Part shown: one piece after another, positions 1 to 9,246 of the stretch
How the letters are laid out: each line of letters begins with the position of its first letter
Position numbering within the stretch: the stretch's first letter is position 1
DNA from: UBA8389 sp035719105
GTDB taxonomy: Bacteria; Bacteroidota; Bacteroidia; Bacteroidales; UBA1402
DNA length: 64,000 bases
Reading direction: 5' to 3'
Assembly: GCA_035719105.1 (NCBI GenBank)
Contig: DASTGN010000003.1
Coordinates: 124,001 to 188,000 of the forward strand
Made by a program: the position numbers and the translations under genes
Notes under the pieces: generated by a model
Database searches by the model: none
What the model saw: the letters and a program-made list of their open reading frames with translations, nothing else
What the model was told of the DNA's origin: nothing

Positions 1-1774
1 TCAGCATCAATATTCAGAAGATTCTGAATGGCTCGTCCCTTCGAATTCTTAGTGCCTTCCGGTATTTCATAAACCTTGAGCCAGAAACACTTACCCTTTT
101 GTGTAAAGAACATGATGGTATTGTGCATGGAAGCAGGGTAAATGTATTCCACAAAGTCTTCGTCTCTGGTTTCGCTGCCCTTAGAACCCACTCCACCACG
201 GTTTTGAGAGCGGAACTCACTTAACGGGGTGCGTTTGATATAACCCAAGTAGGAAATCGTAATGATCATTTCATCGTCGGAATAGAAATCCTCCGGATTG
301 AAATCTTCTGAAGCGTAAATGATTTCCGAACGACGAGCATCACCGTATTTGGCTTTGACTTCTTCGAGCTCTTCTTTAACGATGTTCATCCTCATTTCGA
401 GGCTATCCAGCACTTCTTTGAAATAAGCGATTTTCTGCATCAACGCTTCGTACTCGTTGCGCAGTTTGTCCATTTCAAGTCCAGTAAGCTGACGTAGACG
501 CATTTCGACAATGGCACGAGACTGAATGTCAGAAAGTTCGAATTCGGCCATCAGGCGTTCACGAGCTTCGTCAGGCGATTGTGAGGAGCGAATGATAGCG
601 ATGACACGATCAATGTTGTCGCAAGCGATGATGAGCCCCTCAAGGATGTGAGCACGCTTTTCTGCTTCGTTCAAGTCAAATTGGGTACGACGAGTCACCA
701 CTTCATGACGGTGATTGACAAAATGCTTGATCATATCCTTGAGATTCAGCATTTTCGGACGACCGTGAACCAAAGCGATGTTGTTGACGCTGAACGATGA
801 CTGCAGCGCCGTCATTTTATAAAGTTTGTTCAGCAAAACGTTTGAGTTCGCATCTTTCTTGACTTCCACCACAATTCGCATTCCGTCGCGGTCAGATTCG
901 TCGTTGATGTGATAAATGCCATCAATTTTTTGATCCTTCACCAAATCTGCAATGGCAGTGATGAGTTCTGCTTTATTGACCAGATAAGGTATTTCGGTGA
1001 TGACGATCTTTTCACGGGTTCCGTCATTTTCAATATTGGCTTTGGCACGAATAACCACGCGTCCCCTACCCGTTTCAAAAGCCTCCTTTACTCCTTGATA
1101 ACCGTAAATAAAACCACCGGTGGGAAAGTCAGGGGCAATGATGTATTTCATCAATTCCGAAACCTCGATGTCGTTGTTTTCGATGTAGGCGACCATGCCG
1201 TCAACTACCTCCGATAAATTGTGGGGTGGCATATTGGTTGCCATACCGACTGCAATACCGGAAGCACCATTGACCAATAAGTTGGGTATGCGGCTTGGAA
1301 GAACGGTTGGTTCTTTCAACGTATCGTCAAAATTGAGTTGCATGTCCACCGTATCTTTTTCGATGTCCACTAGCATGTCTTCGGCAATTTTGCGAAGTCT
1401 ACTTTCGGTATAACGCATGGCAGCAGGAGAATCACCATCTACCGATCCAAAGTTACCTTGACCATCCACCATGGGATAACGCATAGACCATTCCTGAGCC
1501 AGACGAACCATCGCAAAGTAAACGGAGGAGTCGCCGTGGGGATGATATTTACCAAGTACGTCCCCTACGATTCTGGCGGATTTTTTATACGGTTTATCGG
1601 AGTTGTTGCCCAATTCGTTCATTCCAAATAAAACCCGGCGATGAACCGGTTTCAAACCGTCCCGCACGTCAGGTAGCGCGCGCGAAACGATCACAGACAT
1701 CGAATAATCAATGTAGGAAGATTTCATTTCTTCTTCAATGTTTATTCGAATAATGCGGTCTTGATCAATCATTT
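1..1774 (-). CDS. gyrA: DNA gyrase subunit A, 3' end beyond window
   Basis: Breakage-reunion subunit of the type II topoisomerase that introduces negative supercoils. The reverse strand reads MIDQDRIIRINIEEEMKSS from the ATG at 1774 and runs open to base 1, giving 591 codons; the end of the C-terminal beta-propeller lies outside. The winged-helix core shows RALPDVRDGLKPVHRRVLFG (about residues 31-50), GKYHPHGDSSVYF (74-86) and the catalytic tyrosine in AAMRYTE at residue 121. In the quinolone-determining stretch the serine equivalent to E. coli Ser83 is kept (Ser82), while the position equivalent to Asp87 is phenylalanine (86). It is divergent from clpC across about 300 bp. No convincing -7 element was found for it. 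Confidence 0.97.
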
Positions 1775-1856
1775 AAATATAACTTTTAAATATAATTTGT
1801 TTTTCCAATCGAGAAGGTCTACTTTACTCAAAAAGCATGCTAATGTACAGCTTTTC

Positions 1857-1892
1857 CCCGATTCCACCAAGGCTTTTATTAAATAAATCGGG
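1857..1892. repeat. Inverted repeat in the gyrA-clpC intergenic region
   Basis: CCCGATT (1857-1863) is complementary to AATCGGG (1886-1892), a 7-bp stem around 22 bases. A second small palindrome, GACAAATTGTC, sits at 1903-1913. Between them and the clpC promoter nothing else is recognisable, and no small ORF is convincing in the 306 bp between the two start codons. A role in gyrA leader RNA or as a protein site is only a guess. Confidence 0.35.
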
Positions 1893-1940
1893 CTAAAAAA
1901 CTGACAAATTGTCCTATGGCAAAGTATTTGAAGCGTTGCA

Positions 1941-1971
1941 TTTGAATTCCAATCGGAAATGTTTATTTTTG
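1941..1971 (+). promoter_or_regulatory. Bacteroidota-type promoter of clpC
   Basis: TTTG (1941-1944), 19 bp, then TATTTTTG (1964-1971) fits the TTTG / TAnnTTTG consensus exactly. The start of transcription would fall near 1978, about 100 bases before the clpC start codon, so the leader is fairly long. Confidence 0.75.
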
Positions 1972-2080
1972 AAGCGGATTCAATAGGTTCAAATTAGTAA
2001 ACAGCACATTAGCAGGCTTCGGTAAAGCACTTTCCCGACAATTTCAAAAAATACTTTAGCCGAACCACCACTCATAAATA

Positions 2081-4618
2081 ATGGATACAGCAAAATTTTC
2101 ACAAGGCATGCACGACGTCATTGGCTTCAGTTTGGAGGAAGCGCAGCGTTTGGGAAGTGAGACCATCGCTCCTGAGCATTTGTTGCTTGGAATCCTGCGC
2201 GAACGAGATAGCAAAGCCATCCTGCATTTGTCCAGACTAAATATCAATATTCAACGCGTCAAGCATTCCATTGAAGCCAGGACCATTCGAAAAGAAACCC
2301 CAAACTTCAATGCAGATATCCCTTTGGATAAAACGGCGGAACGAGTTCTCAAAATGGTTTTGTTAGAAGTTAAGTCATTGGAATCAAGGGGCTTTAATTG
2401 CAGGGAAATTGATACGGAACATTTATTGCTTGCCTTGATGAAGGAAAACAACAATCTGGCTTCGGACGTTCTTAAAGAAGAGGGACTTGAATGGGTGAAG
2501 CTGCAGGATAGCATAGTCGGTTCCCCTACTCCCTCCGCAGGCCCTGGTTTTACCGAGTTCAACGAAGACGATGATGATACCATGGATGGTGGAAACGACC
2601 AACAAGGCGCTCCCAGCCAGTCTAAGACCAAAACAGCGCAAGGTGGAGCAGATACTCCGGCATTGGATAATTTCGGCAATGACATGACCAAAGCGGCCTT
2701 AGAAGGTCGTTTGGATCCCGTAGTGGGTCGTGAGGACGAGATTTTGCGTCTCGCTCAGATTCTGAGCCGTCGAAAAAAGAACAATCCGGTGTTGATCGGT
2801 GAACCTGGTGTGGGTAAATCTGCTATTGTCGAAGGGCTCGCACTCCGCATTGTCCAACGAAAAGTTTCCCGCATTTTGTTTGACAAGCGCGTTATATCCC
2901 TCGATTTAGCCTCGATGGTTGCCGGAACCAAATACCGTGGTCAGTTTGAGGAACGTATGAAAGCCATTCTCAATGAATTACAGAAAAATCCGAACATCAT
3001 TCTCTTTATAGATGAGATTCACACCATTGTTGGTGCAGGTAATGCAAGTGGATCAATGGATGCAGCCAACATGCTGAAACCAGCCCTTTCCAGAGGTGAA
3101 ATCCAATGCATTGGAGCAACCACGCTCGACGAATACCGCAAAAGTATTGAAAAGGATGGTGCTCTGGAACGTCGATTTCAGAAGATTATCGTAGAACCGA
3201 CTACTCCTGAAGAAACGCTGCAAATCCTTCGCAACATAAAAGACAGATACGAGGAACACCATCACGTCACGTATACTGACGAAGCCCTGGAAGCTTGTGT
3301 GAAGCTAACCAAACGCTATGTTTCGGATCGAAACTTCCCCGACAAGGCCATTGATGCCATGGACGAAGCCGGTTCCCGCGTGCACCTTTCCAATATCGTC
3401 GTACCTGCTGAATTTGAGGCGCTTGAAAGAGAAATTGATGAGTGCAACCGTCAGAAAATGGAAGCTGTCAATTCTCAAAACTTTGAACTGGCTGCCAATT
3501 GTCGCGACGAAGGCAAGCAAAAAAGTGAAAAACTGGCTTTGATGAAAGCTGAGTGGGCAAACGGTGCCGACTTGGAGCGTCAACCGGTGGACGCAGAGAA
3601 AATAGCCGAAGTGGTTGCGGTCATGACAGGGGTTCCACTTCAACGAATAGCTCAAGAAGAGAGTGATAAGCTCCTGAAAATGAGATATGAAATCAAAAAG
3701 AAAATCATCGGTCAAGACAAGGCTGTCGATTCTGTCGTCAAGGCTATTCAGCGCAACAGAGTCGGCCTGAAAGACCCGAATCGCCCCATCGGTGCATTCT
3801 TATTTGTAGGCCCTACCGGTGTTGGTAAAACGCATCTTGCCAAATTGCTTTCTGAAGCGATGTTTGATAGCAAAGACGCTTTACTTCGCATCGATATGAG
3901 TGAATTCATGGAAAAATTCACGGTATCGCGTTTGGTTGGAGCCCCTCCCGGATATGTGGGCTATGAAGAAGGTGGCCAACTTACCGAAAAGGTTCGTCGC
4001 AAACCTTATTCTGTTATCTTGCTCGACGAAATTGAAAAAGCTCATCCAGACGTGTTCAACCTGCTGTTGCAAGTCATGGACGAAGGCCGTCTGACCGATA
4101 GCTTGGGTCGCATCATCGATTTCAAGAATTCCATTTTGATCATGACCTCCAATGTAGGAACTCGACAGTTGAAGGAGTTCGGCAAAGGAGTCGGCTTCAC
4201 CCCTCCAGGGCAAGTTGGAAATCTCGAATATACGAAAGGAGTCATTCAAAAGGCATTGAGCAAAACCTTTGCACCGGAATTTCTGAACCGAATCGACGAT
4301 GTCATCCAGTTCGATCAACTTTCCAAAGAATCAATTTTGCAAATCATTGAATTAGAGCTTGTTTCCTTCCATAAACGAGTGGAAGACCTGGGCTATTTGT
4401 TAAGCGTTACCCCAGAGGCCAAAACGTTTATTTCGACCGAAGGTTACGATGTTCAATTTGGCGCCCGACCTTTGAAAAGAGCCATCCAAAAATACCTGGA
4501 GGACGAATTGGCTGAACTCATCTTAGGTGGTACGCTCAAACAAGGAGATCGGATAACCCTCGATTACAGCGCTGAAACAAAAAGCATGGTTCGAATGATC
4601 AATGATCAAACAGTTTAA
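2081..4618 (+). CDS. clpC: ATP-dependent Clp protease ATPase ClpC
   Basis: Hsp100 unfoldase that feeds substrates to ClpP. The 845-aa protein has the Clp_N double repeat at its N terminus, first Walker A GEPGVGKS at about residue 240, Walker B LFIDEIHT, a middle region with a UVR-like coiled motif (about 446-480, ALEREIDECNRQKMEAVNSQ), second Walker A GPTGVGKT near residue 577, and the C-terminal ClpB-D2 small domain. Two nucleotide-binding domains together with a UVR-type middle domain are the ClpC layout, and the length is normal. It has its own consensus promoter upstream and a strong terminator after the stop, so it is probably monocistronic. htpG follows in the same direction, grouping two chaperones. 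Confidence 0.96.
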   Translation: MDTAKFSQGMHDVIGFSLEEAQRLGSETIAPEHLLLGILRERDSKAILHLSRLNINIQRVKHSIEARTIRKETPNFNADIPLDKTAERVLKMVLLEVKSLESRGFNCREIDTEHLLLALMKENNNLASDVLKEEGLEWVKLQDSIVGSPTPSAGPGFTEFNEDDDDTMDGGNDQQGAPSQSKTKTAQGGADTPALDNFGNDMTKAALEGRLDPVVGREDEILRLAQILSRRKKNNPVLIGEPGVGKSAIVEGLALRIVQRKVSRILFDKRVISLDLASMVAGTKYRGQFEERMKAILNELQKNPNIILFIDEIHTIVGAGNASGSMDAANMLKPALSRGEIQCIGATTLDEYRKSIEKDGALERRFQKIIVEPTTPEETLQILRNIKDRYEEHHHVTYTDEALEACVKLTKRYVSDRNFPDKAIDAMDEAGSRVHLSNIVVPAEFEALEREIDECNRQKMEAVNSQNFELAANCRDEGKQKSEKLALMKAEWANGADLERQPVDAEKIAEVVAVMTGVPLQRIAQEESDKLLKMRYEIKKKIIGQDKAVDSVVKAIQRNRVGLKDPNRPIGAFLFVGPTGVGKTHLAKLLSEAMFDSKDALLRIDMSEFMEKFTVSRLVGAPPGYVGYEEGGQLTEKVRRKPYSVILLDEIEKAHPDVFNLLLQVMDEGRLTDSLGRIIDFKNSILIMTSNVGTRQLKEFGKGVGFTPPGQVGNLEYTKGVIQKALSKTFAPEFLNRIDDVIQFDQLSKESILQIIELELVSFHKRVEDLGYLLSVTPEAKTFISTEGYDVQFGARPLKRAIQKYLEDELAELILGGTLKQGDRITLDYSAETKSMVRMINDQTV

Positions 4619-4653
4619 ACTGTCAGTATTGTCAGTATAAATTTTAAATAATG

Positions 4654-4689
4654 AAAAAATGTCAGACCCCCTGTTCTGGCATTTTTTTT
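4654..4689 (+). terminator. Rho-independent terminator of clpC
   Basis: AAAAAATGTCAGA (4654-4666) pairs with TTCTGGCATTTTTT (4674-4687) with one G-U pair, and the 3' arm runs into eight Ts. It lies 36 bases after the clpC stop. Its position also rules out a start for htpG at 4651. Confidence 0.85.
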
Positions 4690-4728
4690 GTCCATAGAAT
4701 CACACCAATCATCACTAAAAATAAAGAC

Positions 4729-6585
4729 ATGCAAAAAGGAAACATTGGGGTAACAACCGACAACATTTTCCCCGTCATCAAGAAATTCTTGTACAGCGAC
4801 CACGAAATCTTCCTCCGTGAAGTGGTTTCAAATGCCGTCGATGCTAGCCAAAAGCTTAAGACATACGCCTCCGTAGGTGAATTCAAAGGTGAAATCGGAG
4901 ACCTGAAGGTGCAGATTTCAATTGATTCAGAAGCTAAAACATTGACGATCTCAGACAATGGAATCGGAATGACCGCCGAAGAAATCGAAAAATACATCAA
5001 TCAAATCGCATTTTCTGGAGCAGAAGAATTTCTGGAAAAATACAAAAACGACGCCAACGCCATTATTGGTCATTTCGGCTTAGGTTTCTACTCCACTTTC
5101 ATGGTTTCAAAGCAAGTGGATATCGTTACCAAGTCGTTCAGAGACAGTGCTGAAGCCGTAAAATGGAGTTGCGACGGTTCACCCGAATATACCCTTGAAA
5201 CCATCGAAAAAGCGGAACGTGGCACAGACATCGTGCTCCATATCGATGATGACAACCAGGATTTCTTGAAGGAAAGCAAAATCAGTGAGCTCCTGAACAA
5301 GTATTGCAAATTCTTGCCAGTTCCCATCGTTTTCGGAAAGAAAAAAGAATGGAAAGAAGACAAGTATGTAGAAACCGACGAAGACAATCAAATCAACGAC
5401 ATCAAACCCGCTTGGACGCGCAAACCTGCTGAATTGTCAGAGGAAGATTATTTGAAGTTCTACAAGGATCTGTATCCCATGAGCGAAGATCCCTTGTTTC
5501 ACATCCATTTGAATGTGGACTATCCCTTCAACTTAACAGGTATTCTTTATTTCCCAAAACTTAAAAACAGTGTTGAGATTCAGAAGAATAAGATTCAACT
5601 GTATTGCAACCAAGTTTATGTAACTGATTCCGTGGAAGGTATCGTTCCTGAATTCCTGACCTTGCTACACGGAGTCATTGACTCACCAGACATTCCCCTG
5701 AACGTTTCTCGCTCCTATTTGCAAAGCGATTCCAATGTCAAAAAAATATCCAGCCATATAACCAAGAAAGTCGGCGACCGCTTGATGGAGATATTCAAGG
5801 CCGATCGTGCCCAATTCGAAGCAAAATGGAACGATTTGAAAATTTTCATCCAATATGGCATCCTGACTGAAGATAAATTCTGGGAAAAGGCAGAAAAGTT
5901 CACACTGCTTAAGAATGTGGACGACAAGTGCTTCACCATCGAAGAATATAAAACACTTATTACTGAAAATCAGACCGATAAAGATGGTAAACTCGTTTTC
6001 TTGTACACTTCCGACAAGGATGGACAACATGCTTATGTTGAAGCAGCCAGAGCGAAGGGTTACGATGTGCTGTTGATGGATGGTCAGTTGGACGTGCACA
6101 TTGTCAGCAAGCTCGAGCAGCACATTGACAAAAGCAGCTTTGTGCGGGTGGACAGCGATGTTGTCGACAATCTCATCCTAAAACAGGAAAAACCAGCGAT
6201 TTCGCTAAGTGAAACCGAACAGGAAACCCTGAAAACGTTGTTCAACGGTCAACTCCCGACCATGGAAAAGACGGAATTCAAGGTGCAATTGGAGAACCTC
6301 GGTGAAACTGGTTTCCCGGTTATGGTAACGTTGAATGAATTTATGCGACGCATGCAAGAAATGGCCGCGTTGAATCCAGGTATGAACTTCTATGGAGAAA
6401 TGCCTACCAGTTACTCCTTGGTCGTGAATACCGACCATCCTTTGGTTAAAAAATTCCTGACCGAAGATGCCACCAACAGCGATAAAGCCAAACAGCTTAT
6501 TGACTTAGCACTTCTGTCGAATGGGCTACTCAAGGGTGAAGCACTTACCAACTTTGTTAAAAGAAGCGTGGATTTGATTGATTGA
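4729..6585 (+). CDS. htpG: Molecular chaperone HtpG (Hsp90)
   Basis: Bacterial Hsp90, a cytosolic ATP-dependent dimeric chaperone. The 618-aa protein starts MQKGNIGVTTDNIFPVIKK and carries the GHKL ATPase motifs SDNGIGMT (about residue 74) and GHFGLGFYSTFMVS (about 113-126), then the middle and dimerisation domains. The frame is open upstream to an ATG at 4651, but that codon lies inside the clpC terminator hairpin, and homology begins at the ATG at 4729, which I chose. The length matches Bacteroidota HtpG. A terminator-like hairpin follows at 6648. No TAnnTTTG site is obvious between the clpC terminator and the start, so a different sigma factor or readthrough from clpC is possible. Confidence 0.96.
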   Translation: MQKGNIGVTTDNIFPVIKKFLYSDHEIFLREVVSNAVDASQKLKTYASVGEFKGEIGDLKVQISIDSEAKTLTISDNGIGMTAEEIEKYINQIAFSGAEEFLEKYKNDANAIIGHFGLGFYSTFMVSKQVDIVTKSFRDSAEAVKWSCDGSPEYTLETIEKAERGTDIVLHIDDDNQDFLKESKISELLNKYCKFLPVPIVFGKKKEWKEDKYVETDEDNQINDIKPAWTRKPAELSEEDYLKFYKDLYPMSEDPLFHIHLNVDYPFNLTGILYFPKLKNSVEIQKNKIQLYCNQVYVTDSVEGIVPEFLTLLHGVIDSPDIPLNVSRSYLQSDSNVKKISSHITKKVGDRLMEIFKADRAQFEAKWNDLKIFIQYGILTEDKFWEKAEKFTLLKNVDDKCFTIEEYKTLITENQTDKDGKLVFLYTSDKDGQHAYVEAARAKGYDVLLMDGQLDVHIVSKLEQHIDKSSFVRVDSDVVDNLILKQEKPAISLSETEQETLKTLFNGQLPTMEKTEFKVQLENLGETGFPVMVTLNEFMRRMQEMAALNPGMNFYGEMPTSYSLVVNTDHPLVKKFLTEDATNSDKAKQLIDLALLSNGLLKGEALTNFVKRSVDLID

Positions 6586-6619
6586 ATGAACCTTGGGAAT
6601 ACAAATCAAAGGATTAATG

Positions 6620-6627
6620 TATCTTTG
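6620..6627 (+). promoter_or_regulatory. Possible -7 element upstream of the patatin gene
   Basis: TATCTTTG matches TAnnTTTG exactly, but the -33 region has only TTGG at 6593-6596 with a long 23-bp spacer. If it is used, transcription would begin near 6634, just before the hairpin at 6648-6688, so the transcript would meet a terminator at once. It may be an attenuated promoter or a chance match. Confidence 0.35.
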
Positions 6628-6647
6628 ACTACGTATTCCGATAATAT

Positions 6648-6688
6648 AAAGTGCTTCGGAGTATTTACTACACTGAAGCACTTTTTTT
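6648..6688 (+). terminator. Terminator hairpin between htpG and the patatin gene
   Basis: AAAGTGCTTC (6648-6657) pairs with GAAGCACTTT (6675-6684), followed by a T run to 6688. It would end the htpG transcript and lies only 13 bases ahead of the next start codon. Confidence 0.8.
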
Positions 6689-6700
6689 ATGTTATAGACT

Positions 6701-8998
6701 ATGAAAAGATTGTTGGTTTTCTTTCTTGTTTTTGCGCAGTTGCAAGCTGCCTCTGCCCAAAAAATTGGTTTGGTGCTGAGTGGTGGCGGAGCCAAGGGCA
6801 TTGCTCATATTGGTTTGCTGCAAGCGTTGGAAGAAAACGGCATTCCAATTGATTACATCACCGGAACGTCCATCGGTGCTGTGATTGGCGGCTTATATGC
6901 CATGGGATATTCCCCTGCCGAAATGCTGGAACTCGTCAAATCGAAGGAATTCACGAATTGGAAAGATGGTACAGTTGAGAATCAATACAATGACTTCTTC
7001 AGAAGACCAGATCCCACTCCTGAAATATTAGTGACCTCCATTTCGTTGAGAGATTCCATCATTAATCCCAAAAAGCTGTTGCCCAACAGTTTACTTAATC
7101 CAATTCAGTTGAATTATGCTTTTTTGAAACTTTGTACGCAGGCAACTGGTCAATGTCAGGGTAATTTCGATCGGTTGTTCGTACCCTTCCGAAGCGTAGC
7201 CTCCAACGTCTATAGTCGCAAATCGTATGTTTTTAGAAATGGAGATTTGGGCGATGCCATACGAGCCTCCATGACTTTTCCTTTTGTTTTCAAAGCGATT
7301 AAAGTAAATGGTGTCCTCCTATACGATGGGGCTATATATAACAATTACCCGGTCAATGTGATGAAAAGCGACTTCCATCCCGATCTAATGATTGGATGCG
7401 TGGTGGACAATCTGGACAAGATGCCCGATGATTACGACATGATGGGGCAATTGAAGAATATGATTTTGCACTCCACGACGGATTCCATTTCGCCCGGAAT
7501 GGGTATTCAATTGAATCTGAACCTCGATGAGGTCGCCTTATTGGATTTCAACCAAGTGGATGCCGCATACAGAATCGGATATGTTGGTGCTTTGGAAAAA
7601 ATGGATTCCATCAAAAATATGATTTCCAGACGTGTCGATCCTTTTGCACTCCAGTTAAAACGTTTTTATTTTAAAAGTCAAGCTCCTGGATTGCGTTTTA
7701 AAGAGATCCAAATCAATGGTGTTACCGATGTTCAGCGAGACTTTCTGTTCAGTGTTCTCGATCAGGACGGAAGTAAATACTTTACTTTGGAAGATTTTAA
7801 GGTGGCATATTTTAAAATGCTGGAGAACAGCAAGATAAAAGAAATAATTCCACATGCTGTATACCAGGAAGCCGATCAATCCTTTAAACTTATTTTGGAT
7901 GTGGAAATGGACGATAACATCAATATTGCCATTGGAGCCAACATCTCCTCTTCCGTTTCCAACCAATTGTATTTGGGGGTCAATTATCAGATTTTGAATG
8001 ATTATTCTCAACTTTATTCAGCCGATACCTATATGGGTAAGTTTCTGAATGCTTTTACATTGACCTCGCGATTTAATTTCAACGGTAAAAAATTGCCCCA
8101 ATATTTGGCGTTGCAGTTTTCCACCCAGTATTACAACTATTTTCAAGATGAAAAGCTGTTTTATCAAAACAGCCTGCCTGCCTTTGTCAATCAATTGGAA
8201 ACCTTTCTAAAGTTCCGTTATGGATTTCCACTGCATAAAAACGGCAAAGTCGAATGGTCCTTAGGTGGTGCGTATATGCTTGATACGTACGTTCAAAACC
8301 AGTTAAGTTCTGTAACGTCAAACTCTTACGACAAGAGCATGTACGGTTTTGGTTCCTTTACCATGCGGTATGAACAAAATACCTTGGACAACAAACAATA
8401 CGCAACTTCCGGGAAGCGTGCCTTTGCCATCGGGCAGTTCATTTCGGGTATCGAGCGTTATCAATATGGAGATACGACCAATCACATCGTCAAGGCTGCA
8501 AACTCACTGAACTATTTTCAATTTTCAGGGGGTTATGAATTTTACCATCCAATTAGTAATCAATTCATTCTGGGTGCAAAAGGCGAATTTCTTTTCAACA
8601 ACAAACGAATTCTCGACAATTATACTTCCAGCATTATACAAGCCCCTGCCTTTACACCAACACCACACAGCATGACCAGCTTCAACGAAGCCTTTCGGTC
8701 CAATCAATATGTGGGAGTCGGTATTTTACCTATTTGGAACATCCGTCCTTCTCTGTCGCTTCGTGGTGAGTTTTATGGATTTTTTCCAATACAAACACTG
8801 TATGACGGTCCAAATGGCTTGGCCTTCAAGGAATCCTCCTGGTCACACGTTCAAAACTTGTCAGAAGTGGCATTGGTGTATCGTTTGCCCATAACCAACA
8901 TCAGTATGTATCTGAATCGATACAGTTTTCCAAAAGGAAATTGGAATTTTGGAGTGAATTTAGGATTTCTGCTTTTCCCCAAAAAATTCATCGAATAG
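6701..8998 (+). CDS. Patatin-like phospholipase fused to outer-membrane barrel
   Basis: Predicted lipolytic acyl hydrolase of the patatin/RssA family, displayed through its own C-terminal barrel (PlpD-like, type Vd layout). The 765-aa protein begins with a signal peptide (about residues 1-19, ending ASAQ). The oxyanion motif GGGAKG is at 28-33, the nucleophile serine lies in GTSIG (Ser57), and the catalytic aspartate in YDGAIYNNYP (about 209). From about residue 335 a POTRA-like segment and a long beta-rich Bam/surface antigen-type region follow, and the chain ends KKFIE. All catalytic residues are present, so it should be active. Its start codon follows the htpG-side hairpin directly. Substrate and exact topology are not readable from the sequence. 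Confidence 0.88.
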   Translation: MKRLLVFFLVFAQLQAASAQKIGLVLSGGGAKGIAHIGLLQALEENGIPIDYITGTSIGAVIGGLYAMGYSPAEMLELVKSKEFTNWKDGTVENQYNDFFRRPDPTPEILVTSISLRDSIINPKKLLPNSLLNPIQLNYAFLKLCTQATGQCQGNFDRLFVPFRSVASNVYSRKSYVFRNGDLGDAIRASMTFPFVFKAIKVNGVLLYDGAIYNNYPVNVMKSDFHPDLMIGCVVDNLDKMPDDYDMMGQLKNMILHSTTDSISPGMGIQLNLNLDEVALLDFNQVDAAYRIGYVGALEKMDSIKNMISRRVDPFALQLKRFYFKSQAPGLRFKEIQINGVTDVQRDFLFSVLDQDGSKYFTLEDFKVAYFKMLENSKIKEIIPHAVYQEADQSFKLILDVEMDDNINIAIGANISSSVSNQLYLGVNYQILNDYSQLYSADTYMGKFLNAFTLTSRFNFNGKKLPQYLALQFSTQYYNYFQDEKLFYQNSLPAFVNQLETFLKFRYGFPLHKNGKVEWSLGGAYMLDTYVQNQLSSVTSNSYDKSMYGFGSFTMRYEQNTLDNKQYATSGKRAFAIGQFISGIERYQYGDTTNHIVKAANSLNYFQFSGGYEFYHPISNQFILGAKGEFLFNNKRILDNYTSSIIQAPAFTPTPHSMTSFNEAFRSNQYVGVGILPIWNIRPSLSLRGEFYGFFPIQTLYDGPNGLAFKESSWSHVQNLSEVALVYRLPITNISMYLNRYSFPKGNWNFGVNLGFLLFPKKFIE

Positions 8999-9011
8999 TC
9001 TGTAAATGAAA

Positions 9012-9040
9012 ATCCCTCCTGTTTCATAAACAGAAGGGAT
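9012..9040. terminator. Hairpin between patatin gene and tRNA-Arg
   Basis: ATCCCT and CTGTTT (9012-9024) pair with AAACAG and AGGGAT (9028-9040) across a short loop, with one unpaired base on each arm. On the minus strand the stem is followed by TTTTCATTT, which suits termination of the tRNA-Arg transcript; on the plus strand it lies 14 bases after the patatin stop. Confidence 0.65.
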
Positions 9041-9059
9041 AGTTCGGCTTTTTACTAAG

Positions 9060-9133
9060 TGACCACGATAGGATTCAAACCTATAACCTTCTGATCCGTA
9101 GTCAGATGCTCTATTCAGTTGAGCTACGTAGCC
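9060..9133 (-). tRNA. tRNA-Arg (ACG)
   Basis: The reverse strand folds as a standard 74-nt tRNA: acceptor GGCTACG with CGTGGTC, D arm GCTC/GAGC, anticodon stem TCTGA/TCAGA around loop CTACGGA (anticodon ACG), T arm ATAGG-TTTGAAT-CCTAT, and discriminator A. CCA is not encoded. The ACG anticodon reads CGN arginine codons after wobble adenosine deamination. It stands alone between the patatin gene and dnaB. Confidence 0.93.
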
Positions 9134-9151
9134 ATTGCGTTATTGCGAGTG

Positions 9152-9182
9152 CAAATATAGCGTGTTTTGGCGAATTGACAAA
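9152..9182 (-). promoter_or_regulatory. Promoter of tRNA-Arg
   Basis: On the minus strand TTTG (9182-9179), 19 bp, TATATTTG (9159-9152) matches the Bacteroidota consensus exactly. Transcription would begin near 9145, a dozen bases ahead of the tRNA. Confidence 0.72.
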
Positions 9183-9246
9183 CCCTGGGAGTGATTTTTT
9201 TGATAATTTTTGCTTATGTTCGCTTAACAACTCAATATCAACAGGT

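Noticed and set aside
4651..4728. Upstream start for htpG
   Set aside because: The ATG at 4651 lies inside the clpC terminator hairpin, and Hsp90 homology begins at 4729.
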